This document shows, in pieces, positions 25,903-32,651 of a DNA stretch of 32,651 bases (the first letter of the stretch is position 1; every line of letters starts with the position of its first letter). Source of the DNA: Clostridia bacterium (GTDB taxonomy: Bacteria; Bacillota; Clostridia; Oscillospirales; Acutalibacteraceae); the NCBI GenBank assembly GCA_017474125.1, contig JAFVIF010000048.1, positions 1 to 32,651 of the forward strand. Direction: 5' to 3'. Position numbers and translations under genes: made by a program. The notes beneath the pieces are model-generated. The model had not been told where the DNA came from, did no database searches, and saw only the letters and a program-made list of their open reading frames with translations.

Positions 25903-27017
25903 TTTTTGAGGAACTTAAACTGCGTCTTCAGTCTCATCACGACGAAATGGTTGATTTGAAGGATGCTTTGGCCTACGATTCCACCAAAATGGAAATTGAT
26001 AAGCTTGAATACAAAACTTCCGAGGCCTCCTTTTGGGACGACCCCGAAAAGAGTCAGGTGGTTGTACAAAAGCTTGGCGCACTTAAAAATAAGGTGGAGG
26101 CTTACGATAGGCTTGTATCGTCCTACGACGATATTATGGTGCTTATTGAAATGGCCGATGAAGAAGAGGATGAATCTATGGCGGATGAAATCCTTTCGGA
26201 GCTGGAGCAATACGAGCAAAGTCTTGAGGCACAGCGCCTTGAAACCTTGCTTGTCGGTGAATACGACAAAAATAATGCTATTCTAACCTTCCACGCAGGT
26301 GCGGGCGGTACCGAAGCGCAGGATTGGAACCAAATGCTTGTCCGCCTTTTTACAAGATGGGCTGAACGTCACGGCTTTAAAACAAGTATGGTTGACTTTT
26401 TAGACGGTGACGAAGCGGGACTGAAAAGCGCCACTCTTACAATAGAGGGTCTTAACGCCTACGGCTATCTTAAAAGCGAGCACGGTGTTCACCGCCTTGT
26501 GCGTGTTTCGCCCTTTGATTCCTCGGGACGGCGACATACGTCTTTTGCCTCTCTTGAGGTTATGCCCGAAATAACCGATGACGTTGAAATTACCATTCGT
26601 GAAGAGGATTTAAAAATTGACACCTATCGAAGCAGTGGTGCGGGCGGTCAGCATATTAATAAAACCTCGTCTGCTGTTCGTATTACCCATATTCCTACGG
26701 GCATAGTCGTTGCATGCCAAACCGAAAGAAGTCAGTTCCAAAATAAGGATACCTGTCTTCGTATGCTTAAATCAAAGCTTGTTGAAATTAAGGAAAGGGA
26801 ACACCTTGACAAAATAGAAGACATTAAGGGTGTGCAAAAGGAAATTGCTTGGGGCTCGCAAATACGTTCCTATGTATTTATGCCGTATACTCTTGCCAAG
26901 GACCACCGTACAGGTTTTGAGTATTCTAACATTAACGCCGTAATGGATGGCGATATCGACGGATTTATAAACGCTTATCTTAAAGCTGCATCAACGGGTC
27001 AGCTTAATAATAATTAG
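25896..27017 (+). CDS. prfB: Peptide chain release factor 2, without programmed frameshift
   Basis: Protein of 373 aa. It reads UGA and UAA stop codons and triggers peptide release. The stop-codon reading motif SPF is at 205-207 (RF2 type; RF1 has PxT) and the catalytic GGQ at 250-252. The frame is continuous from ATG to stop: around residue 27, where many bacteria have an in-frame UGA and a +1 shift site (near YLDYD), this gene reads ALAYDS with no stop. The ATG at 25896 follows AAGGAG inside prmA. A foldase-like lipoprotein gene follows after 10 bases. Confidence 0.96.
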   Translation: MLVFEELKLRLQSHHDEMVDLKDALAYDSTKMEIDKLEYKTSEASFWDDPEKSQVVVQKLGALKNKVEAYDRLVSSYDDIMVLIEMADEEEDESMADEILSELEQYEQSLEAQRLETLLVGEYDKNNAILTFHAGAGGTEAQDWNQMLVRLFTRWAERHGFKTSMVDFLDGDEAGLKSATLTIEGLNAYGYLKSEHGVHRLVRVSPFDSSGRRHTSFASLEVMPEITDDVEITIREEDLKIDTYRSSGAGGQHINKTSSAVRITHIPTGIVVACQTERSQFQNKDTCLRMLKSKLVEIKEREHLDKIEDIKGVQKEIAWGSQIRSYVFMPYTLAKDHRTGFEYSNINAVMDGDIDGFINAYLKAASTGQLNNN

Positions 27018-27027
27018 GAGTTTTTAT

Positions 27028-28032
27028 ATGAAAAAGATTATTGCACTATTTCTCGCTATGTTTCTAATGCTTTCCCTTGCAGGCTGTGGCAGCATCGACC
27101 GATTAAACTACGTTAAGGGACTTGATAAGTACGTTACCCTTTGTGATATCGAAGCAATTAAGGTTGATACTAACAGCGCAGATTACATCACCGTGTATAA
27201 GGACTCTATGGCTTCCGACCTTAATACCTACACCTACTCGGTTTCCGAGGGCAAGGTTGCCGATGGTGATATCACCAACATAGACTATGCAGGTAAGGTT
27301 GATGGTGTTGCTTTTACGGGCGGTACTGCTAAGGGCTTTGATTTAACCATTGGCTCCGGTCAGTTTATTGAAGGCTTTGAGGAACAGCTTATCGGAGTAA
27401 AAATCGGCTCTACCGTTGACATTAAGGTTACGTTTCCTGCAAACTACGGTGATTCCACCGACCTTGAAACAGGCTCAAAGACAATTAAGCTTTCGGGCGC
27501 TGACGCAATTTTTACAGTAACCGTTAATTCTGTAAAGCGTCCCTTTAGCGACGTTAACGATGAATTCGCCAAAGCGGCGGGCTTTGATAATGCAAACGCT
27601 TACCTTGCCGACCTTGATGAAAGATGTATTAAGAAATATATCTACGACTACCTTATTAATAATACAAGCGTTACTAAGCTTCCTCCCGATAATGAGGGTA
27701 ACTGCTACAGCTACCATAAAAATTACTACACCGATTACGCAAAGTATAACGGAATAAGCTTTGAAGAGCTTCTTTCCTATTATGGTATGGATGAGGCAAC
27801 CTTTAAGAACAACGTGCTTACCGAAGAGGTTGTTTTGTATGCAGCCTTCGATAAGCTGGGCCTTGAAGTAACCGATGAAGCAATTAATGCAAAAATTGAA
27901 GAGCTTGCTAAGCTTAATGAGACAACCGCAGAAGAAATTGAAAAGAATTACGACAAAAATTATATTGAATATATCTACGTAAACAACGCCGTTATTAACA
28001 CCCTTTACGAAAAGGTTAACGTTATAAAATAA
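27028..28032 (+). CDS. Lipoprotein with FKBP-type and trigger-factor-like C-terminal domains
   Basis: Protein of 334 aa. It begins with a lipoprotein signal peptide and lipobox LAGC (C20), so it should be anchored outside the membrane. Residues about 76-172 resemble an FKBP-type peptidyl-prolyl isomerase (VADGDITNIDYAGKVDG, IGSGQFIEGFEEQLIG, VTFPANYG). Residues about 178-334 are helical and resemble the substrate-holding arm of trigger factor (VNDEFAKAAGF, ITDE-like EVTDEAINAKIEELA). It lacks the ribosome-binding domain of trigger factor. Likely role: folding of exported proteins, analogous to PrsA. AGGAG precedes the ATG. It is the last gene of the prmA-prfB unit and is followed by a terminator. 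Isomerase activity is inferred. Confidence 0.85.
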   Translation: MKKIIALFLAMFLMLSLAGCGSIDRLNYVKGLDKYVTLCDIEAIKVDTNSADYITVYKDSMASDLNTYTYSVSEGKVADGDITNIDYAGKVDGVAFTGGTAKGFDLTIGSGQFIEGFEEQLIGVKIGSTVDIKVTFPANYGDSTDLETGSKTIKLSGADAIFTVTVNSVKRPFSDVNDEFAKAAGFDNANAYLADLDERCIKKYIYDYLINNTSVTKLPPDNEGNCYSYHKNYYTDYAKYNGISFEELLSYYGMDEATFKNNVLTEEVVLYAAFDKLGLEVTDEAINAKIEELAKLNETTAEEIEKNYDKNYIEYIYVNNAVINTLYEKVNVIK

Positions 28033-28037
28033 TTCGT

Positions 28038-28071
28038 AACTGCCCGAAAAAATCGGGCAGTTTATTTTTTT
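28038..28071 (+). terminator. Intrinsic terminator of the prmA-prfB unit
   Basis: A perfect 10-bp stem AACTGCCCGA/TCGGGCAGTT with an AAAAA loop is followed by TATTTTTTTC. Confidence 0.92.
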
Positions 28072-28092
28072 CTAAATTTTGTAAAAAAAGGC

Positions 28093-28121
28093 TTGACTTA
28101 CTACCTAAAGTGTAATATAAT
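28093..28121 (+). promoter_or_regulatory. Strong promoter of rpoBC
   Basis: TTGACT (28093-28098), a 17-bp spacer and a perfect TATAAT (28116-28121) form the best promoter in the window. The leader to the rpoB start is about 130 bases. Confidence 0.85.
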
Positions 28122-28155
28122 TAGAATTCGCTAATGATGGGGTAATATGGCTTAT

Positions 28156-28230
28156 AATATGCTTTTTTTAAAGTATATTTATACAAATACAGCCGTTATT
28201 ACCGCATTGGAGTTAAGGCGGTGAAAACCG
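28156..28230 (+). promoter_or_regulatory. Structured leader of rpoB with two competing hairpins
   Basis: A 10-bp hairpin (28156-28165 with 28170-28179, TTTT loop) is followed by two mutually exclusive stems: ACCGC/GCGGT (28201-28205 with 28218-28222) and CGGT-GAAA-ACCG (28219-28222 with 28227-28230). The second lies 9 bases before the GGAGGAG at 28240-28246. A regulatory role is possible but unproven. Confidence 0.35.
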
Positions 28231-28259
28231 TAAAATTTTGGAGGAGTGATTTAAAACCT

Positions 28260-31200
28260 ATGGAGTCAACAGTTAAGGTAAAACCTGTACAACTGGGAAA
28301 AAACACTCGTATGACATTCTCCAAGATCAATGAAGTTATTGATATGCCTAACCTCATTGAGATTCAGAAGAATTCATACAAATGGTTTATCGAAGAAGGA
28401 CTCAAGGAAGTCTTCCGCGATATGTCGTCAATAACCGATTACACCGGTAATCTTGTTCTTGATTTTATTGACTATCGCCTCGACGAAAAACCCAAGTATG
28501 ATGTGACGGAGTGCAAGGCAAGGGATACTACCTATGCTGCTCCCCTTCGCGTTACTGCTCGTCTTCTTAATAACGAAACAGGCGAGATTAAGGAAAGTGA
28601 AGTGTTTATGGGAGATTTCCCGTTGATGACCGAGTCGGGTACCTTCGTTATCAACGGTGCTGAGCGTACTGTCGTTTCACAGCTCGTTCGTTCTCCCGGT
28701 GTATATTATGACGTAACAGCCGATGTTAAAACCGGTAAGCGTCTTTACACCTCTACTATTATACCTAACCGCGGTGCATGGCTTGAGTATGAAACCTCTA
28801 TGAATGACGTGGTTTACGTTCGTATTGACAAAAACCGCAAAATTCCCGTGACCGTTCTTATTCGTTCCTTGGGCGTTGAAACCAATGAACAGATTCTTGA
28901 GCTTTTCGGAAGCAGTGAATGTATGTTAGCTACTATGGAGGCTGACGGCATTAACAATAAGTCCGAGGCTCTTATTGAGCTTTACAAAAAGCTTCGTCCC
29001 AGCGAGCCTGTAACCGTTGAGGGTGCTGAGAATTATCTTAATCAGTTATTCTTTGATGCGCGCCGTTACGATATTTCTCGTGTAGGACGTTATAAATACA
29101 ACAAGAAGCTTGCTATCGGCACACGTCTTGTGGGCCATACAGTTTCTCGTCCCGTTATTGATCCTTTGACCGGCGAAATTCTTGCCGAGCCCGATACCGT
29201 AATTACTAAGGAATTAGCTAATACCATTCAGCGCAAGGGTGTTTGCGAGGCATACGTTTTCGCTTTAGATGCTGAAGGTAATAACCGCGAGGTTAAGGTT
29301 CTTTCCAACGGTATGGTAAATATCAATGATTTTATTGATTTCGACGTTACCGACCTTCGTATTAACGAGGAGGTTTCTTTCGCCTGCCTTAAGGACATTC
29401 TTGAGAACAACGAGGGTGAAGAGGCTATCCGTGAAGCTATTGCTGCTAACATTGATAACCTTATCCCTAAGCACATTACCGTTGACGATATTTTTGCTTC
29501 CATTAACTACTTCGTAGGTCTTAACTACGGTGTAGGCAGCACCGACGATATAGACCACTTAGGTAACCGTCGTATTCGTTCTGTTGGTGAGCTTTTACAG
29601 AATCAGTTCCGTATCGGCTTCTCCCGTATGGAGCGTGTTGTTCGTGAAAAGATGACTCTTCAGGCTCAGGATGTAGACAATGCTACTCCTCAGTCACTTA
29701 TTAATATCCGTCCTGTTGTAGCGGCTATTAAGGAATTTTTCGGTTCCTCTCCGCTTTCTCAGTTTATGGATCAGACCAACCCTCTGTCAGAGCTTACTCA
29801 TAAGCGCCGTCTTTCGGCTCTCGGCCCCGGCGGTCTTTCCCGTGACAGAGCTTCCTTCGAGGTTCGTGACGTTCACTATACTCACTACGGTCGTATGTGT
29901 CCTATTGAAACCCCTGAAGGTCCTAACATCGGTCTTATTTCTTATCTTGCTACCTATGCTCGTATTAATGAATACGGCTTTGTTGAAGCTCCTTTCAGAA
30001 AGGTAGATAAGGCTACGGGCAGAGTCCTTGAAGAGGTTGTTTATATGACCGCTGATGAAGAGGACGATTACTATGTAGCACAGGCCAACGAGCCTCTTGA
30101 CGAAAACGGCTATTTTGTTCGTTCCAAGGTAAACGCACGTTATCGCGACGGCTTCCTTGAGGTAGAGTCTTCTCAGGCCGACTTTATGGACGTATCTCCT
30201 AAGATGGTTGTATCTGTAGCAACTGCTATGATACCCTTCCTTGAGAACGACGATACCAACCGTGCCCTCATGGGTTCAAACATGCAGAAGCAGGCTGTGC
30301 CGCTTCTTAAAACCGAAAGTCCTATTGTTGCTACCGGTATGGAGTACAAGGCTGCTGTTGACTCCGGAGTTGTTGTACTTGCTAACCGCGCAGGTACCGT
30401 TGATTACGTTTCTGCCGATACGATTCGTATTAAGGCTGAAAACGGTGAAATTGACGAGTACAATCTTATTAAATTCCTTCGTTCCAATCACGGAACCTGT
30501 ATTAACCAGAAGCCTATCGTTAATGTAGGACAAAAGGTTGAAGAAAAGGAAGTAATTGCCGACGGTCCTGCAACAAGTAACGGTGAAATCAGCCTTGGAC
30601 GTAATGCTCTTATCGGCTTTATGACCTGGGAAGGTTATAACTATGAGGACGCTGTTCTTATTAATGAAAAGCTTGTTAGAGAGGATATGTATACCTCTAT
30701 TCATATTGAAGAATATGAAATCGAAGCGAGAGATACCAAGCTTGGACCTGAAGATATTACCCGTGATATTCCCAACGTTGGTGAGGAAGCCTTGCGTGAC
30801 CTTGACGAGCGTGGTATTATTCGCGTTGGCGCCGAAGTTACTGCAGGCGATATACTTGTAGGTAAGGTTACTCCTAAGGGTGAAACCGAGCTTACTGCCG
30901 AGGAAAGACTTCTACGCGCTATATTCGGCGAAAAGGCAAGGGAAGTGCGTGATACTTCTTTACGCGTGCCTCACGGTGAATACGGTACTATAGTTGATGT
31001 TAAGGTATTCGACAGAGAAAATTCCTCTGAATTAAGCCCCGGCGTTAACCTTGTAGTACGTTGCTATATTGCACAGAAGAGAAAGATCTCCGTTGGTGAT
31101 AAAATGGCGGGTCGTCACGGTAATAAGGGTGTTGTATCCCGTATTTTACCCAGTGAGGATATGCCTTATTTACCCGACGGTACACCTCTTGATATCGTGC

Positions 31201-32159
31201 TTAATCCTCTGGGCGTTCCTTCACGTATGAATATCGGTCAGGTGCTTGAGGTTCATCTCGGCTATGCTGCAAGTAAGCTGGGCTGGAAGATTTGTACCCC
31301 TGTATTTGACGGCGCTCATGAGTCTGATATTATTCAGTCCTTTATCGAGGCGGGCGTATACCGTGAAATCATGTTCAACCACGAAAACAAGATGTTCCTT
31401 GAGCCCCTTGCGGGTAAGCTCCTTGTTGAGGAGGTTATCACCGAGGATGGTAAGCGTGATATCAGACGTCTTGATGAAGCAGTCAGAAACGACGTTGCCG
31501 CTCTTACTGAATTGGCAGTTGAGGGCAAGCTTAAGGTAGTTGACGGTAAAACCTTCCTTAATGACGGTCGTACCGGTGAGCGCTTTGATAATCCCGTTAC
31601 CGTTGGTTATATGTATTATCTTAAGCTCCATCACCTTGTTGATGATAAGATTCATGCCCGTTCTACCGGTCCTTACTCACTTGTAACTCAGCAGCCTCTC
31701 GGCGGTAAAGCTCAGTTCGGCGGTCAGCGTTTCGGTGAAATGGAAGTTTGGGCACTTGAAGCTTACGGTGCCGCTTATACACTTCAGGAAATCCTTACCG
31801 TTAAATCGGACGACGTTGTTGGACGTGTTAAGACCTACGAGGCTATCGTTAAGGGTCAGAACGTGCCTAAGGCAGGCGTGCCCGAATCCTTCAAGGTTCT
31901 TATTAAGGAGCTTCAGTCTCTCGGTCTTGATGTTAAGGTGCTTGATGCTGATAACAATGAAATTGACTTAAAGCAGACCTTTGAAGAGGATGAGGATATA
32001 GGTTTACCCTATGCACCTGTTGCAGACGAAACTCTTGAAGAGCAAACTGTTGCCGACGGCAACCTTGATGGCTTTACACTTCAGGATGAAAACGGAGAAG
32101 AAATAGCCGAGGATATTACCGAGGAAGATTTCTCCGAATACGATGATGATAATAACTAA
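28260..32159 (+). CDS. rpoB: DNA-directed RNA polymerase subunit beta
   Basis: Protein of 1299 aa from ATG 28260, which fits the family N-terminus ([17 protein letters not shown] soon after Met). The GGAGGAG site is 15 bases away, rather far; an in-frame GTG at 28221 would add 13 residues, so the start is not certain. The rifampicin region reads [20 protein letters not shown] then [10 protein letters not shown]: the usual resistance positions (E. coli D516, H526, S531) are wild type, while P498 replaces the common Gln (E. coli Q510). [14 protein letters not shown] (active-centre lysines) and the C-terminal [24 protein letters not shown] are intact. A long acidic tail ends the protein. rpoC follows after 14 bases. 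The usual rplJ-rplL genes are not upstream. Confidence 0.97.
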   Translation: MESTVKVKPVQLGKNTRMTFSKINEVIDMPNLIEIQKNSYKWFIEEGLKEVFRDMSSITDYTGNLVLDFIDYRLDEKPKYDVTECKARDTTYAAPLRVTARLLNNETGEIKESEVFMGDFPLMTESGTFVINGAERTVVSQLVRSPGVYYDVTADVKTGKRLYTSTIIPNRGAWLEYETSMNDVVYVRIDKNRKIPVTVLIRSLGVETNEQILELFGSSECMLATMEADGINNKSEALIELYKKLRPSEPVTVEGAENYLNQLFFDARRYDISRVGRYKYNKKLAIGTRLVGHTVSRPVIDPLTGEILAEPDTVITKELANTIQRKGVCEAYVFALDAEGNNREVKVLSNGMVNINDFIDFDVTDLRINEEVSFACLKDILENNEGEEAIREAIAANIDNLIPKHITVDDIFASINYFVGLNYGVGSTDDIDHLGNRRIRSVGELLQNQFRIGFSRMERVVREKMTLQAQDVDNATPQSLINIRPVVAAIKEFFGSSPLSQFMDQTNPLSELTHKRRLSALGPGGLSRDRASFEVRDVHYTHYGRMCPIETPEGPNIGLISYLATYARINEYGFVEAPFRKVDKATGRVLEEVVYMTADEEDDYYVAQANEPLDENGYFVRSKVNARYRDGFLEVESSQADFMDVSPKMVVSVATAMIPFLENDDTNRALMGSNMQKQAVPLLKTESPIVATGMEYKAAVDSGVVVLANRAGTVDYVSADTIRIKAENGEIDEYNLIKFLRSNHGTCINQKPIVNVGQKVEEKEVIADGPATSNGEISLGRNALIGFMTWEGYNYEDAVLINEKLVREDMYTSIHIEEYEIEARDTKLGPEDITRDIPNVGEEALRDLDERGIIRVGAEVTAGDILVGKVTPKGETELTAEERLLRAIFGEKAREVRDTSLRVPHGEYGTIVDVKVFDRENSSELSPGVNLVVRCYIAQKRKISVGDKMAGRHGNKGVVSRILPSEDMPYLPDGTPLDIVLNPLGVPSRMNIGQVLEVHLGYAASKLGWKICTPVFDGAHESDIIQSFIEAGVYREIMFNHENKMFLEPLAGKLLVEEVITEDGKRDIRRLDEAVRNDVAALTELAVEGKLKVVDGKTFLNDGRTGERFDNPVTVGYMYYLKLHHLVDDKIHARSTGPYSLVTQQPLGGKAQFGGQRFGEMEVWALEAYGAAYTLQEILTVKSDDVVGRVKTYEAIVKGQNVPKAGVPESFKVLIKELQSLGLDVKVLDADNNEIDLKQTFEEDEDIGLPYAPVADETLEEQTVADGNLDGFTLQDENGEEIAEDITEEDFSEYDDDNN

Positions 32160-32173
32160 GGGAGGAAACGCGA

Positions 32174-32651
32174 ATGGATAACAATATTGAATACGAGTCT
32201 ATAAAAATAGGCCTTGCGTCTCCTGAACAAATCAGAAGCTGGTCATACGGCGAGGTTACCAAGCCCGAGACCATTAACTACAGAACCTTAAAGCCTGAAC
32301 AACAGGGCTTATACTGCGAGCGTATTTTCGGACCCACCAAGGATTGGGAATGCCACTGCGGTAAATATAAGCGCATTCGTTATAAGGGTAAGATTTGTGA
32401 ACGCTGCGGCGTTGAGGTTACCCGCGCTAAGGTTCGTAGAGAACGTATGGGTACCATTGAGCTTGCTGCTCCCGTATCCCATATCTGGTATTTCAAGACT
32501 ATTCCCTCACGTATGGGACTTGCTCTTGATATTTCTCCCAAAGCGCTTGAACAGGTGCTTTACTTCTCTCAATACATTGTCACCGACCCCGGTAATACTC
32601 CTCTTGAGAAGAAGCAGCTCCTTAACGAAAAGCAGTACCGCGATATGCGTG
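32174..32651 (+). CDS. rpoC: DNA-directed RNA polymerase subunit beta' (3' end beyond the window)
   Basis: The first 159 codons are visible and the frame is open to the window edge. GGAGG at 32160-32164 precedes the ATG. The N-terminal zinc-binding cysteines are present in CHCGKYKR and CERCGVEV, and [27 protein letters not shown] and [13 protein letters not shown] are near-universal RpoC sequence. It forms the catalytic clamp half of RNA polymerase together with RpoB and is co-transcribed with it. Confidence 0.97.
   Translation, partial: MDNNIEYESIKIGLASPEQIRSWSYGEVTKPETINYRTLKPEQQGLYCERIFGPTKDWECHCGKYKRIRYKGKICERCGVEVTRAKVRRERMGTIELAAPVSHIWYFKTIPSRMGLALDISPKALEQVLYFSQYIVTDPGNTPLEKKQLLNEKQYRDMR

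Overview
The window is AT-rich, densely packed bacterial DNA. It fits an anaerobic gut or rumen member of the Clostridia, probably in the Oscillospirales/Ruminococcaceae area. The reasons are strong AGGAGG-type ribosome binding sites, short intergenic gaps, sigma-A style promoters (TTGACA-like, 17 bp, TATAAT), a BspA-like leucine-rich repeat protein ending in a dockerin, a bifunctional ArgJ, a eukaryotic-type NADP isocitrate dehydrogenase, and RpoB/RpoC of Firmicutes type. The taxonomic placement is inference from gene content only.

Layout. 1-97 is the tail of an unrecognised gene, followed by a bidirectional terminator. 299-2529 holds a divergent pair: an AraC-type regulator (-) and a Gfo/Idh/MocA oxidoreductase (+). 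2740-5412 is a compact four-gene phage-like cassette: a collagen-like tail protein, a repeat-containing tail protein, an XhlA/holin-like membrane protein and an N-acetylmuramoyl-L-alanine amidase. No capsid, terminase or integrase gene is present. 5497-10053 holds icd, a secreted BspA-dockerin protein, an AlkD-like DNA alkylation repair protein (-) and a DUF4886 SGNH-like protein. 10054-18160 is a complete arginine operon, argG-H-C-J-B-D-F, preceded by ArgR-type operators, one of which covers the -35 element.

18211-18370 is a non-coding stretch that folds into a compact multi-stem RNA; I suspect the raiA motif class. 18377-20263 (-) is a three-gene unit: a small Cys/His lipoprotein, then the ATPase and permease of a zinc/manganese-type ABC transporter, with no classical substrate-binding protein. 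uvrC diverges from it through back-to-back promoters. 22208-24835 (-) is a calcium-type P-type ATPase with two altered signature motifs. 24970-28032 is prmA-prfB plus an extracytoplasmic FKBP/trigger-factor-like lipoprotein. 28093 to the end is rpoB-rpoC behind its own strong promoter and a structured leader.

How the genes work together. The arginine operon covers every step from glutamate to arginine except carbamoyl phosphate synthesis: ArgJ recycles the acetyl group, ArgB/C/D make acetylornithine, and ArgF/G/H finish the pathway. Isocitrate dehydrogenase supplies 2-oxoglutarate, and hence glutamate, but is transcribed separately. prmA, prfB, rpoB and rpoC are core translation and transcription genes. 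The parts most worth a second look are the structured RNA, the phage-tail/lysis cassette, the transporter with its unusual lipoprotein, and the variant P-type ATPase.
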